Positions 1 to 10,076 of a stretch of 47,624 bases of DNA are shown piece by piece. The notes beneath the pieces were generated by a model. The model did not search any database. It was given only the letters and a program-made list of their open reading frames with translations, and was not told where the DNA came from. This DNA is from Bacteroidales bacterium (GTDB lineage Bacteria; Bacteroidota; Bacteroidia; Bacteroidales; UBA932), in assembly GCA_012728975.1 (NCBI GenBank), contig JAAYDZ010000030.1:1-47624 (forward strand), given 5' to 3'. The position numbers and the translations under genes are program-made. Within the stretch, counting starts at the first letter, position 1; each line of letters opens with the position of its first letter.

Positions 1-115
<115 letters not shown>

Positions 116-133
116 TTAATGTTTTTTTATTGA

Positions 134-166
134 TTTGTCCCGTTTTTGTTATAAATCTTAACTTTG
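134..166 (+). promoter_or_regulatory. Candidate Bacteroidota promoter for the gene at 294
   Basis: TTTG at 134-137 and TAACTTTG at 159-166 match the -33 and -7 boxes of the Bacteroidota housekeeping sigma factor. The gap is 21 bases, slightly longer than the usual 19. Transcription would start near 173, leaving a leader of about 120 bases. Confidence 0.5.
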
Positions 167-293
167 TGAAGGACTGTACCTTATTTGACCTATTTTTAAT
201 AACAAAACTCAAAAATATGGATTTTTTTTGGGATAAGAAAATTTAATGTCTATTTTTACTACTCAAACAAATTGCACTATCAATTTTAAGATT

Positions 294-974
294 ATGAAAC
301 GTACATTGATGATTATTCTTACCGCCTGTTTCGCGCTGAGCACCCAAGCCCAGGATATGATTCAGCACAAAAAAGGCGAAGACATGACCCAGTATTTGCT
401 TGATAGCGTCAAGTATGCCCTACCCGATTTCACGGCAGGGATTGTTGTATTCAAAGATGGACGAACCGCCAATGCCCCACTCAATATCAGTACCATCTCA
501 CAGAAACTTCTCTTTATCTCTCCTGATGGCGAGATACAGGAGGTTGTCAACCAGAACAACATTGACCGTGTATCGGTCAAAGGGCACTCGTTTGTTCAGA
601 CCCCCCAAGGATTTGTGGAACTGCTCGACATGGCTGGTGACGTAGTTCTCGGATGTGTAAAGAGAGTCAAATTCCTGGAGTCGGAGAAAAAAGGCGCTTT
701 TGGAACCTCCGCCGTAACCACATCAGTAACAACCATCAGCTCTATTTCAACTGAAGGACAAAGATATGAGCTTGCCCAACATGTAAATACCCCTTACACC
801 TACAGGGTAACTCCCTATCTGGGACGTAACGGAAAATTTAGTTATGCTACAAAAAGGTACATTATGAGGTGTTTCCCCTCAAAGAAAAACGAAATAGAAG
901 CATACCTCAAAGAAAACAAAGTGGACTTTGAGAATATGGATGATGTGAGAGCCCTATTTGAATACCTCAAATAG
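294..974 (+). CDS. Secreted protein of unknown function
   Basis: The protein has 226 residues counted from the ATG at 294. This start puts a signal peptide at the N-terminus (MKRTLMIILTACFALSTQAQ, cleavage after AQA likely); the upstream in-frame ATG at 246 would bury it. I do not recognise the family. The mature part is mixed alpha/beta with a stretch rich in Ser and Thr around residues 145-160 and a charged, lysine-rich C-terminus, and it has no lipobox or membrane segment after the signal. It probably lies in the periplasm or is exported. It is transcribed alone: a promoter lies upstream, and a terminator follows inside the 3' end of the convergent fabD. Confidence 0.7.
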   Translation: MKRTLMIILTACFALSTQAQDMIQHKKGEDMTQYLLDSVKYALPDFTAGIVVFKDGRTANAPLNISTISQKLLFISPDGEIQEVVNQNNIDRVSVKGHSFVQTPQGFVELLDMAGDVVLGCVKRVKFLESEKKGAFGTSAVTTSVTTISSISTEGQRYELAQHVNTPYTYRVTPYLGRNGKFSYATKRYIMRCFPSKKNEIEAYLKENKVDFENMDDVRALFEYLK

Positions 975-994
975 AGATCCCGCCACCACGGTAA

Positions 995-1870
995 TCAGGT
1001 GATTGAAAACAGCTCCACGTCCGGGGCTGTTTTTTTTATAAGCCCTTGAAGCACATTACCCGGGCCTATTTCGGTGAATTGAGTAGCACCATCTGCCACC
1101 ATATTTAACATTATATCCACCCATCTCACCGGAGATGTGAGCTGCATAAGCAGATTGGATTTGATCCGGTCGGGATCTGTATTGGGCAAGGCATCTACAT
1201 TCTGATAAATTGGACAAATGGGTGTAGAAAAGTGTGCTTTATCAATTGCTCCTGCCAGCTCTACACGGGCAGGCTCCATAAGCGGGGAGTGGAAGGCTCC
1301 ACCCACTTGAAGCATCACACATTTACGTATTCCGGCCTCCTTAAGAGCAGCAACTGCACTCTCTACAGCTATAGTCTCACCTGAAATTACAGTCTGTTGC
1401 TCATTGTTATAGTTAGCGGGAACTACTACACCTGAAGTTTCTCTACAGATACGCTCCAAAAGTTTCGGATCGGCAGCGATAATAGCAGCCATAGAACCCG
1501 GATTCAGATCACATGCTTTCTGCATTGCCTGTGCCCTGAGAGAAACCAGTCGTAAACCATCTTCAAAACTTAGGGCACCTGATACTACAAGAGCTGAAAA
1601 CTCGCCCAGAGAGTGTCCTGCAACCATATCGGGAGCCGGCAAGTCGCTGCAAAGTGCTGCCACTACCGAATGGAGGAACACCGCAGGCTGAGTCACTTTC
1701 GTAGCCCTTAGTGCCTCGGCATCACCCTCAAACATAATGTCGGTAATTCTAAACCCCAGTATTTCATTTGCCTGCTCAAAAAGAGCTTTTGCGCGGTCGG
1801 AACTGCTATAGAGCTCCTTCCCCATTCCGGGGTATTGCGCTCCCTGTCCGGGGAAAACGTATGCTTTCAT
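995..1870 (-). CDS. fabD: Malonyl-CoA:acyl carrier protein transacylase
   Basis: This 291-residue protein is the normal length for FabD, which moves malonyl groups from CoA to acyl carrier protein for fatty acid synthesis in the cytoplasm. The nucleophile motif GHSLGE is at residues 85-90 (Ser87). An arginine in SLRAQAM (Arg112) binds the malonyl carboxylate, and the catalytic histidine sits in GAFHSP (His194). The N-terminal FPGQGAQ motif is also present. The 56-base gap to the upstream receptor gene contains a good -7 box (CAAAGATA on the plus strand at 1896-1903), so it probably has its own promoter. No other fab gene is adjacent. Confidence 0.95.
   Translation of the reverse strand: MKAYVFPGQGAQYPGMGKELYSSSDRAKALFEQANEILGFRITDIMFEGDAEALRATKVTQPAVFLHSVVAALCSDLPAPDMVAGHSLGEFSALVVSGALSFEDGLRLVSLRAQAMQKACDLNPGSMAAIIAADPKLLERICRETSGVVVPANYNNEQQTVISGETIAVESAVAALKEAGIRKCVMLQVGGAFHSPLMEPARVELAGAIDKAHFSTPICPIYQNVDALPNTDPDRIKSNLLMQLTSPVRWVDIMLNMVADGATQFTEIGPGNVLQGLIKKTAPDVELFSIT
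1006..1037 (+). terminator. Rho-independent terminator overlapping the fabD 3' end
   Basis: An 11-base-pair stem (AAAACAGCTCC with GGGGCTGTTTT, one G-U pair) has a 6-base loop and runs into seven T residues. It serves the plus-strand gene ending at 974. The last codons of convergent fabD lie inside it, so the two transcripts overlap at their ends. Confidence 0.8.
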
Positions 1871-1895
1871 CTTAATAAGGTTTTAGTAACTGCGA

Positions 1896-1903
1896 CAAAG
1901 ATA
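1896..1903 (-). promoter_or_regulatory. -7 box (TATCTTTG) in front of fabD
   Basis: On the minus strand this reads TATCTTTG, a perfect TAnnTTTG box, 25 bases before the fabD ATG. No clear TTTG lies 19-21 bases upstream of it, so the assignment rests on one element. Confidence 0.4.
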
Positions 1904-1926
1904 GGAAAAAGTAGGAACATAAGGCT

Positions 1927-4278
1927 TTATAACCTGTTCCTCTCTCTTTCACCGGCACCCGTACCTTTGTATTTGCTCTTTGCGCTATTGAAGTTGTAAC
2001 GAATGGTAATGACAAGTTCGTTAGCATCGAGGCGCTTACTCTCAAGTATTTGATACACCCCGCTTAAGAGATGGGTGTTTTCCTCTCTGAGAGCAAAGAG
2101 ATCTATACCCCTTAGTTCCACTACAAGAGCATCATTGAAGAAAGATTTGCGCAGAGATATATCAAGTTGGTGCATTGGTCTGACCATCTCAAACGCTAAA
2201 ATATGCCCCTTCCCCTGGAAACTGTAATCTACATCGAGCATAAAACCTTTGGGAAAAGTGAAAGAGCTGCCCAAGGCAAGAAGTAAAACCGGTTTTGTCA
2301 ATTCAACAGCCTCTCCCAGATAGCTAAGCGTAAGCCACTGCTTATGAACACCAAGAGAAATACGAGGTGTCCAAACGCCAATGGTTGGGGTGGCCGATAC
2401 TCTTGCGTTAATCATAGGAAAATTTTTACCGTAGTTAATAGGACGAAGCACAATAATATTAGGCAAATTCGGTTGAGCCGTAGCTGCGTTTATAATGGCA
2501 TCCTTGAAAACCTGGTAGTTAACTGATAGTTGCATGAATTTCCAAACTGCAGACAAAGAGAGGTCTTGGCTTATTTGTGGTTTGAGTATGGGATTTCCTT
2601 TGGAAATGCCGTACCTGCCCAAATAGGAGGAGATATTGGTCAATTGGTGATAGAGGGGGCGACGGGCCTTAGCAGTGTAACTCAACTGCAACTGAACAGG
2701 CCCAGCAACTGCACTCAGCGATGCATAAGGGAAAAAATGGTTGTACTTACAGCTTCTCTCTTCATCGTACTTTCCATTTTCTTCGAAACTGAAATCCACA
2801 TGCTCATACCGCACTCCGGCAGAAAAAGAACCAAAGAGAAGCGGACGGCTATACTCCGCAAAAGCAGCAACATTATGCTCGCTTAGTATATTATCGATGG
2901 TGGGCACAAATTTTTCAGGGTTGCGATAATCTTCCTCATATTCCGTCCAGGTGTACTCACTTCCGGCAGAGAGATTTCCTCCGAGCAACGGATAGGTGAG
3001 CACGAGTTTAGAGGCCATAAGTCTGTTTGCCATACCGTTGATGGTATGCACATCACGGCTCTCCTTCATTTCACTCTGCTCCTTAAATACTATGCTATCA
3101 AGCGCACCTCCACTTTGAACATCGGCATTAAAGTCAATATTGAGCTCTCCAATGGTACCGTTGTAGTAAATATTTGCCCGCTGGGTAACACCCGCGAAAC
3201 TCTTACCATCTGCAGGTATTTGGACATTATCATCGAGGGTCCCATCTAAGTAGGTTCTTATATGAAGATCCTGCGTCGATCTGCCTCCCAAAAACGCATA
3301 GGGATAGTAGCGGAATCCGATGGAATGTTTAGGATTAACCTGATAGTTGAATCCTAAGATGGGAGTCATAGTTCGTACTTTGTTGCTATATGTCAATTTC
3401 TTTTGCAATTCCAACAGATTTTCTGAATGGAGGCTCTGAGTTATATCAGAAAAAGAGTCAGGCGCTGTTTTACTATATCCCAGAGATGCAAATATGTCCA
3501 GATTGTTGTATCTATAGTTAAGGTTTATCTGCTCCACCCAATCAAATTTGCTGTGATGGATTAGAGTAGTTGAACGGAAGTCAAAGCTGAATCCGTCGCC
3601 CTGTTTCTTAATTGTATTAATCCTGATTACAGCTTTTACATTGGCGTCATAGCGGACACCCGGGTTTGTTATTACCTCAGCCTCAAGTATCTCTTCCGAA
3701 TTGAGATGTTCCAGTTCGATGTTATCACGCACCATACTTCCGTTGATGTAAATCAAAGGTGTACCTTTGCCAAAAACTTCGAAAGTGCCGTTTTTGCGGA
3801 TAACTCCGGGAAGCCGCTGTAGTACATCATTTGCCGAACCGGCTTTGGAAAGCACACAGCCTTGTATAGGAGTAACAAAAGCATCATTGCGGAGCTCTGT
3901 TTTAGGGAGTTGACCCTTAGTTAGTGCCCCACATAGTATCTGAGAACCGGGTTGCAACTGTATAGTACCGAGATCAGCTCTCTCCACAATGCCGCATTTT
4001 ATGTCGTATCCGACAAATGATATCCGGAGCAAGTACGATTCGTTTGTCAAATCAAGGGAGAAGAGTCCGGAAGTGTCTGTTACTGTACCATTGACATAAG
4101 TGGAATCCGCTTTGAGAAGCACTACATTAGCGTAAGCCAGAGGGAGATTGTTTTCATCAACCACTCTGCCTTTAATTGTCTGAGGTAAATTCTGATTCTG
4201 CGCCTGAACTAAAAAATTAGCGAAGGAGAGCGACAGAAATATTGTCGCAAAAAGCATCTTTTTGAATAGCTGGTTCAT
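1927..4278 (-). CDS. Outer-membrane beta-barrel receptor (TonB-dependent receptor-like, OMP_b-brl family)
   Basis: The protein has 783 residues. After a signal peptide (cleavage near VQAQ, about residue 26) comes a carboxypeptidase-regulatory-like beta-sandwich, residues about 36-105 (IKGRVVDENNLPLAYANVVL). A plug-like domain follows at about 120-225 (NDVLQRLPGV, then PLIYINGSMV), and the remainder is a beta-barrel. This architecture is typical of the outer membrane beta-barrel family proteins of Bacteroidota, which are shorter than SusC (about 1,000 residues) and lack a SusD partner. No SusD-like gene is adjacent. Substrate unknown. It ends in a basic tail rather than the aromatic residue typical of barrels, so the C-terminus may have been extended. 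Confidence 0.85.
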   Translation of the reverse strand: MNQLFKKMLFATIFLSLSFANFLVQAQNQNLPQTIKGRVVDENNLPLAYANVVLLKADSTYVNGTVTDTSGLFSLDLTNESYLLRISFVGYDIKCGIVERADLGTIQLQPGSQILCGALTKGQLPKTELRNDAFVTPIQGCVLSKAGSANDVLQRLPGVIRKNGTFEVFGKGTPLIYINGSMVRDNIELEHLNSEEILEAEVITNPGVRYDANVKAVIRINTIKKQGDGFSFDFRSTTLIHHSKFDWVEQINLNYRYNNLDIFASLGYSKTAPDSFSDITQSLHSENLLELQKKLTYSNKVRTMTPILGFNYQVNPKHSIGFRYYPYAFLGGRSTQDLHIRTYLDGTLDDNVQIPADGKSFAGVTQRANIYYNGTIGELNIDFNADVQSGGALDSIVFKEQSEMKESRDVHTINGMANRLMASKLVLTYPLLGGNLSAGSEYTWTEYEEDYRNPEKFVPTIDNILSEHNVAAFAEYSRPLLFGSFSAGVRYEHVDFSFEENGKYDEERSCKYNHFFPYASLSAVAGPVQLQLSYTAKARRPLYHQLTNISSYLGRYGISKGNPILKPQISQDLSLSAVWKFMQLSVNYQVFKDAIINAATAQPNLPNIIVLRPINYGKNFPMINARVSATPTIGVWTPRISLGVHKQWLTLSYLGEAVELTKPVLLLALGSSFTFPKGFMLDVDYSFQGKGHILAFEMVRPMHQLDISLRKSFFNDALVVELRGIDLFALREENTHLLSGVYQILESKRLDANELVITIRYNFNSAKSKYKGTGAGERERNRL

Positions 4279-4385
4279 AGGTCAAAAACAGTTGCTACTA
4301 TTAAGTAAGACGTAAACCTGGAAAAAATGTTGCAAACTATTATATATAATTGTTTACAGTAACCTACAATTTAACTTGAACTACT

Positions 4386-6368
4386 CTACCTCTCTTTGAT
4401 GAGACCGTTACGATAGGCCTCAACCAAACGGAGCAGAGCGGCAATCTGGCCGCGAATTTCTTCGCCATTGTCAGTATCATTGACAAGCATTCTCTCTTTG
4501 TTGAAATCAACAAAAAGTCGTGTCCCCTTGATTTCAACACCATGTTCAATGGCCTGGCGAGTTGACGTGAAAGGCTCATGCTGCACCAGTTGCATTCCCC
4601 GTGAATTGAATATGAGTGTATAACCCGCAATACCGGTCTCCCCCTGATATGCGCGCGAAAAACCGCCGTCAATAATCAACATCTTGCCGCCTGCACGGAT
4701 TGGTGACTCGCCCTTAATGGTCTTGACCGGCACATGACCATTAATGATATGACGATTGACGCCCTTGACACCAAATTCGTCCAAAATCATATCGCAGACC
4801 GATTCATTCTCTCGAAGGATATAATAATGGCCTTTGGGCTCTTTGTGAGGCTCTTTGTCTGCAATGAAACAGCGTTCGAATGTAGTCATCTTTCCTTTGT
4901 CAAATGCTACCGAGTCGGGACCGCACCAGATATACCACATATAATCCACCGCAAAACTATGTTCCGGAGTGCCCTGCTCTCCAAAATAAGCCTTTCTGAT
5001 CAAACTATCCACTTTATCCATCAAAGCCTTTCCTGCATATGTAACTCCATCTATCTTCACACTTTTGAAACTGCCGTCAGCATTGAGAGGCATAGAGGCA
5101 TGGAACATCAAATTACCATTGCGAACCAGATAGAGACTACCGTCACTTAACAGAAATTCAATGTGTCTGCGTAGACGCTCACAATGAACAAATGAGCGGT
5201 GTAATTTGCCCACAAGTTCCTCTTCTTCAGGGGTAAGACGATAAGGATCAGCCGGGTCCACAGTAGGGAAATTGGTGTCAAGCATCGGATATTCTTTTCC
5301 GTATACCATGACTGTACCCTTCTCATAATTGACCAGGTGTAAAAGGTTGCGATCAGCCATATCAAATTCAGGTCGGCGCCTGATAATAGCCGCCTCCAAT
5401 TTGAACTGAATAATGGAAATGGCCTTCATCATCTGAGCAATCAGATGCGTGCTCTTATTGCTATGTTTATCATCTGCAAACTTGAGACGAGGCTGGAAAG
5501 CATCGCAAGGATCATTACCATAAGTTTCCATTGCAAATGTCGCCAACGGCACCAGATTTATACCATATCCGTCTTCAAGGATTCTAAGATTACCATAGCG
5601 CAAACAGATACGTATTACATTTGCTATGCAACTGATATTACCTACCGCAGCACCCATCCATAGGATGTCGTGATTGCCCCATTGTATATCCACATCGTGA
5701 TAATTCATCAAAGTTTCCATTACAATATGAGCCCCCGGACCCCTGTCATATATATCACCCACTATATGAAGAGAATCTATTACCAAACGCTGAATCACAT
5801 CACAGAGAGTGATTATGAAATCATCGGCCCTGTCAAGTTCGATAATGTTGGAAAGGATATTATTGAGATAAGCCTGCTTATTGGGGTCTGAGAGAGATTC
5901 GTGCATCAACTCCTCTATAATATAGGAATACTTTGGAGGTAACGCCTTGCGTACCTTTGAACGTGTGTACTTGACAGAGACTCTCTGGCACATTTTCACC
6001 AGCTGTATAAGGGTGACCAAGTACCATTCGTCAATATTGTCCTCCCTTGATTTGACAATCGCAAGTCTTTCTTCCGGATAACATATCAAGGTGCATAAGT
6101 CCCGTTTCACGCTCTCGCGCAACGTATCCCCGAACTCATCGTTAATCTTGCGTTCTATAGAACCTGAAGCATTCTTCAAAACATGGCGGAACGCCTCATA
6201 TTCACCGTGAATATCAGTCAAAAAGTGTTCCGTGCCCTTAGGAAGATTGAGTATTGCCTGGAGATTCATAATCTCCGTGCAGGCTTCTGCTATTGTCGGA
6301 AAACTTTTAGATAACAGTTTCAGATATCTGAGTTCATTCTCATCAAATGAGGCGTTCGGTTTCATCAT
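4386..6368 (-). CDS. fbp: Fructose-1,6-bisphosphatase, class III
   Basis: The 660-residue protein is the length of class III (Firmicutes/Bacteroidota type) FBPase, which removes the 1-phosphate of fructose 1,6-bisphosphate in gluconeogenesis. It belongs to the calcineurin-like metallophosphoesterases; the metal-binding motifs DIHGE (52-56), GDIYDRG (204-210) and GNHD (231-234) are all visible. A longer insert than in simple phosphoesterases separates the first two motifs, as usual in this class. It is the last gene of the hut run, 33 bases after ftcD with no terminator between them, so it is probably co-transcribed with histidine degradation. The protein starts Met-Met; either ATG could be used. 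Confidence 0.95.
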   Translation of the reverse strand: MMKPNASFDENELRYLKLLSKSFPTIAEACTEIMNLQAILNLPKGTEHFLTDIHGEYEAFRHVLKNASGSIERKINDEFGDTLRESVKRDLCTLICYPEERLAIVKSREDNIDEWYLVTLIQLVKMCQRVSVKYTRSKVRKALPPKYSYIIEELMHESLSDPNKQAYLNNILSNIIELDRADDFIITLCDVIQRLVIDSLHIVGDIYDRGPGAHIVMETLMNYHDVDIQWGNHDILWMGAAVGNISCIANVIRICLRYGNLRILEDGYGINLVPLATFAMETYGNDPCDAFQPRLKFADDKHSNKSTHLIAQMMKAISIIQFKLEAAIIRRRPEFDMADRNLLHLVNYEKGTVMVYGKEYPMLDTNFPTVDPADPYRLTPEEEELVGKLHRSFVHCERLRRHIEFLLSDGSLYLVRNGNLMFHASMPLNADGSFKSVKIDGVTYAGKALMDKVDSLIRKAYFGEQGTPEHSFAVDYMWYIWCGPDSVAFDKGKMTTFERCFIADKEPHKEPKGHYYILRENESVCDMILDEFGVKGVNRHIINGHVPVKTIKGESPIRAGGKMLIIDGGFSRAYQGETGIAGYTLIFNSRGMQLVQHEPFTSTRQAIEHGVEIKGTRLFVDFNKERMLVNDTDNGEEIRGQIAALLRLVEAYRNGLIKER

Positions 6369-6401
6369 TATATAATTAGGTTAAGTAAGAATAATGTGCT
6401 A

Positions 6402-8108
6402 TCAGATTTTCTCATCGCATAGGGCGATCACGCGATCGCAACGAATATCGGAATCGGCTGCAATTGAGGCAGCCTCTGCCAGGAGAGCTTCAGCCACAGC
6501 GCGATCTTTTAAGTCGGCAGCATTTATCTTGACATTAAGCCAGGCACCATGTATTGCCGACCAAACGGCCAGAGCTCCCACGCCTGCATCTGACACAGAG
6601 TTGGGATTGCCTTCAGAGGCCATAGCCTCCAGAAGATCAAAGGCAGAAAATGCTGTTTTCATTGTTTCCAAAGGTACTTGAGTAGCATACAGAGTAGCGT
6701 CCTGGATAGCAGCAGCGCGGGCAGCTTTCTCTTCATCAGAGCCCTTAGGCAGGCCGAACGCATCCATTATACGGTTGAATGAATTTGTGTCCTCATCCAC
6801 CAAATGGAGCATCTGCTCTACAATCAGCTCACCCCGCTCAGCCCAAATCGAAAACCTCTCCCAATCGGCATCCCAACCCGGCTTATGAGAAGAGAGATTG
6901 GCTACCATTGTACCCAGCGCCGCACCTAAAGCACCCATATAGGCTGAAACCGAACCGCCGCCCGGAGCAGGAGATTCACTAGCCGTCTCGAATGCAAAAC
7001 CGGCGCACGTCATATTTACCAATTTGTGGGGAGCACCCACCGCCTCCGCATCTTCCATCAGGTATTCTATCACCTTTTCGCGAGGATTAAAAGGCTTAAG
7101 GTCATCCAAACCCATCGATTTTACTGCAATCTTAATAATCTCATTCTCAGAAACACCAAGGCTACGTTTCTGTTTTTTAAGATAATACTTACCAGCATCT
7201 ATAAGTACCTTTTTAGGTATAAGGCCCACAATTTCGGATCCTGTCACACGAATGCCGCGGCTTTGTGCCGACCTGCATACTTCATCAAATGCCACGTGAA
7301 CCGGGGTCAGCGAGATATCAGTCACATTCATCGATACTTGTGCTATACCATACTCTTCGATGTACCATCCAATTGCCTTACAGCCCTTGAGAGTACCGGG
7401 GATCCAGACCTCTTTGCCGTTTTCATCTCTTACCACCTTACCCGTAATCGAGTCGCCCTCACGCTTTTTTCTTCCTTTTTCCCGCACGTCAAAAGCAATG
7501 GCATTTGCACGACGGGTAGAGGTAGTGTTGAGATTGTAGTTGATTGCCACAAGTATATTGCGCGCTCCAATCATCGTACAACCGGTGTGTGCTACTCTAT
7601 CATTGAATACGGTAGGACCAAAATCAGGTTTCCAATTAGGGTCCTTAAATTTATCGGCAATGCCCTCATATTCGCCGGCGCGACAATTGGCAAGGTTGCG
7701 CCTTTCGGGACGAAATGCCGCATTTTCATAGCAATATACAGGAATTCCAAGCTCCTCACCCACTCTTTTTGCTAAATCACGTGCCAATTGGGCACACTCT
7801 TCCATAGTAATATTTGCAATCGGTACGAGAGGGCATACGTCTGTGGCACCCATACGGGGATGTTCACCGTGGTGATGACGCATATCTATCACCTCTCCTG
7901 CCTTCTTAATAGCCTGGAAAGCCGCCTCAACAACTGCTTCAGGAGTGCCCACAAAGGTTACTACCGTACGATTTGTAGCTGCGCCCGGGTCCACATCAAG
8001 GAGATTGACTCCATCTATTTTCTCAATTTCGGCCGTAATCTGGCCAATTACCTGCATATCGCGTCCTTCGCTGAAATTGGGGACGCATTCTATGATTTTA
8101 CGTGTCAT
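6402..8108 (-). CDS. ftcD: Glutamate formimidoyltransferase-cyclodeaminase fusion
   Basis: The protein has 568 residues. The N-terminal two thirds (about 1-325, starting RKIIECVPNFSEGRD) is the formimidoyltransferase, which moves the formimino group of N-formimino-L-glutamate to tetrahydrofolate. The C-terminal part (about 355-560, with SPAPGGGSVSAYMGALGA) is the cyclodeaminase, which releases ammonia to give 5,10-methenyl-THF. The two activities are fused as in vertebrate FTCD and many Bacteroidota. It completes the hut pathway to glutamate together with hutH and hutI upstream. It lies 29 bases after the MBL hydrolase gene. Confidence 0.95.
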   Translation of the reverse strand: MTRKIIECVPNFSEGRDMQVIGQITAEIEKIDGVNLLDVDPGAATNRTVVTFVGTPEAVVEAAFQAIKKAGEVIDMRHHHGEHPRMGATDVCPLVPIANITMEECAQLARDLAKRVGEELGIPVYCYENAAFRPERRNLANCRAGEYEGIADKFKDPNWKPDFGPTVFNDRVAHTGCTMIGARNILVAINYNLNTTSTRRANAIAFDVREKGRKKREGDSITGKVVRDENGKEVWIPGTLKGCKAIGWYIEEYGIAQVSMNVTDISLTPVHVAFDEVCRSAQSRGIRVTGSEIVGLIPKKVLIDAGKYYLKKQKRSLGVSENEIIKIAVKSMGLDDLKPFNPREKVIEYLMEDAEAVGAPHKLVNMTCAGFAFETASESPAPGGGSVSAYMGALGAALGTMVANLSSHKPGWDADWERFSIWAERGELIVEQMLHLVDEDTNSFNRIMDAFGLPKGSDEEKAARAAAIQDATLYATQVPLETMKTAFSAFDLLEAMASEGNPNSVSDAGVGALAVWSAIHGAWLNVKINAADLKDRAVAEALLAEAASIAADSDIRCDRVIALCDEKI

Positions 8109-8137
8109 TCTAAGTATTTAATATTATTATCTATTCG

Positions 8138-8794
8138 TTAGTAATCATGTCCATTCATAACCATCTTGATCTGAGGATCAATTTCTGCCCTCAGTGCCTT
8201 AGGGTTGAGCTCGAAATAGTGGTAAGGATAGAGAACAGCGGGTTTTATCGTGTTGGCCGCCCTTACAAACTCAGCATCCGGCATTGTGTAGGGAAGATTT
8301 TTGGGAAGAAATGCAATGTCGATATCTTTCAGAGTTTTCATAAAAGGAATAAACTCTGTATCACCCGCAAAATAGATCTTAAAACCGCCTAAATCCAGAA
8401 TATATCCGTTGCCGACTCCTTCAGGATGGAAAGGCTGATCCTGATCATTTAGATTGTTGATATTATAGGCTGGTACAGCTGTGATTGTAACCCCATCCAG
8501 AGTACAGCTATCGCCATTCTCCAACACCTCGTAGTTATAATGTTTTCTAGGTACCACCGGAGGCACAATCAGGATAGTGTGATCTTGTACAATATGCACG
8601 AGGGCCTCCTCGTCATAGTGATCATAATGGTCATGTGTGATCAGAATGAAGTCTGCGGGAGCCTTGCCTTCAAAAGAGCAGACATCGCAGTATGGATCAA
8701 GATACCAATTCTTGCCATTAATAGTGAAATGTACTGCGGCGTGGCCGAAGAGTTCAATCTTCAACTCGCCCAATGGTGTGTTGTAGCTCTTCAT
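8138..8794 (-). CDS. MBL-fold metal-dependent hydrolase
   Basis: This 218-residue protein has the metallo-beta-lactamase fold signature THDHYDHYD (His54, His56, Asp58, His59). Further metal ligands are likely in AGDTEF and the C-terminal NGHDY. It resembles the small YtnP/UPF0173-like cytoplasmic hydrolases, and its substrate cannot be deduced. It sits inside the hut run, 23 bases after hutI and 29 before ftcD, in the place where another histidine-degradation gene might be expected. It is unlike urocanase in length and sequence and cannot replace hutU by homology. A role on a cyclic or N-formimino intermediate is only a guess from position. Confidence 0.85.
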   Translation of the reverse strand: MKSYNTPLGELKIELFGHAAVHFTINGKNWYLDPYCDVCSFEGKAPADFILITHDHYDHYDEEALVHIVQDHTILIVPPVVPRKHYNYEVLENGDSCTLDGVTITAVPAYNINNLNDQDQPFHPEGVGNGYILDLGGFKIYFAGDTEFIPFMKTLKDIDIAFLPKNLPYTMPDAEFVRAANTIKPAVLYPYHYFELNPKALRAEIDPQIKMVMNGHDY

Positions 8795-8817
8795 AATGGT
8801 ATTTTTTATATTTATTA

Positions 8818-10068
8818 TTATATAACAATCTTTCCGTCAAGTATCAGATTCTCCACCAATGGGGTGGAAAAAGCATAGGGGATGAATTCCAGCGAAGGTA
8901 TTGGTCTGGTGATTATCAGCGAAGCAGCTTTACCGATGGTGACACTGCCGTGCGTCTCTCCCAGCCCCATTGCAAATGCGCTATTGAGTGTGGCGGCATT
9001 GATTACCTCTTCCGAAGTCATCTTCATTTTCATACATGCTAAAGCCATCATAAATTTCATATCTCCACAGGGACAGGAACCCGGGTTATAATTAGTGGCA
9101 AGTGCCACCGGAATATCATAATTCAGCATTCTGCGGGCATCAGGATATTCCATATTGAGGAAAAAAGTAGCTCCCGGCAAGAGATTGGCTATGGTCTCTG
9201 ACTTCTCCAGGACTTCAAGCTGCTCATCACCTGCAAACTCAAGGTGAGAAACCGAGGCGGCGTCATATTTTACTCCAAGCTCTACACCACCTGAAACGCT
9301 CATCTGGTTGGCATGTACAGTAGCCTTAAGGCCAAACTTTCTGCCGGCTGCAAGTATCCTGTCACTCTCCTCTATCGAGAAGAATCCCTCTTCGCAAAAC
9401 ACATCTATATATTCGGCAAGATCTTCAGCAGCTACGGCAGGTATCATCTCTTCTATTATCTCTCTGACATATCCTTCGTGATTATCACGGTACCTCTCCG
9501 GGAAGGCGTGCGCTCCCATAAAAGTAGCTTTTACCGTAAGCGGAGATTCCTCGGCGATGCGCCGTATGACACGAAGCATTTTAAGCTCATCTTCAGTAGT
9601 GAGGCCATAACCGCTCTTGATCTCAATAGCACCTGTACCGAAGTGCATAACCTCCTCCACCCGCACCATTGCCTGACGGAAAAGTTCCTCTTCAGAGGTT
9701 TCATGCAACAAACGGGCAGAATTGAGGATTCCGCCACCTCGAGCTGCAATCTCCTGATAGGAAAGGCCGCGAATCTTATCTATAAACTCAATCTCTCTGC
9801 TGCCGGCATAAACCAGATGGGTATGGCAATCACAAAAAGCCGGAAGCACCATTCTCCCGGAAGCATCAATCACTTTGACAGCATTCCGAAGAAAATCCTG
9901 AGGAAGCTCCGACATAGAGCCGAAAGCAGATATCTTCCCCTGTTCGGAAAGCAAAAAAGCATTATCAATTACCGGCAGGATATCCATCTGTGCGCCTCTT
10001 AGTGGAGAGTGTGTCCGCTCCCTCACCTGTACCAACTTTCCAATATTTACAATCAACAGAGATGACAT
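8818..10068 (-). CDS. hutI: Imidazolonepropionase
   Basis: The 416-residue protein is the family length. It is an amidohydrolase-superfamily enzyme that hydrolyses 4-imidazolone-5-propionate to N-formimino-L-glutamate. The metal site begins at FCDCHTHLVYAGSR (His82, His84). Other family signatures are GTGAIEIKSGYGL, the VHANQ segment containing a metal-ligand histidine, and the C-terminal LATNYNPGS. It starts 8 bases after hutH, so the two are translationally close and surely co-transcribed. Confidence 0.96.
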   Translation of the reverse strand: MSSLLIVNIGKLVQVRERTHSPLRGAQMDILPVIDNAFLLSEQGKISAFGSMSELPQDFLRNAVKVIDASGRMVLPAFCDCHTHLVYAGSREIEFIDKIRGLSYQEIAARGGGILNSARLLHETSEEELFRQAMVRVEEVMHFGTGAIEIKSGYGLTTEDELKMLRVIRRIAEESPLTVKATFMGAHAFPERYRDNHEGYVREIIEEMIPAVAAEDLAEYIDVFCEEGFFSIEESDRILAAGRKFGLKATVHANQMSVSGGVELGVKYDAASVSHLEFAGDEQLEVLEKSETIANLLPGATFFLNMEYPDARRMLNYDIPVALATNYNPGSCPCGDMKFMMALACMKMKMTSEEVINAATLNSAFAMGLGETHGSVTIGKAASLIITRPIPSLEFIPYAFSTPLVENLILDGKIVI

Positions 10069-10076
10069 AACAGGAA

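Noticed and set aside
7026-7775. 249-codon plus-strand open frame
   Set aside because: It is antisense to ftcD, which is clearly the real gene; the translation is Cys/His/Tyr-rich without recognisable features.
8138-8794. MBL gene as a replacement for urocanase
   Set aside because: Urocanase is a large NAD-dependent hydratase of another fold; a metallo-beta-lactamase-type hydrolase has no homology or chemistry supporting that role.
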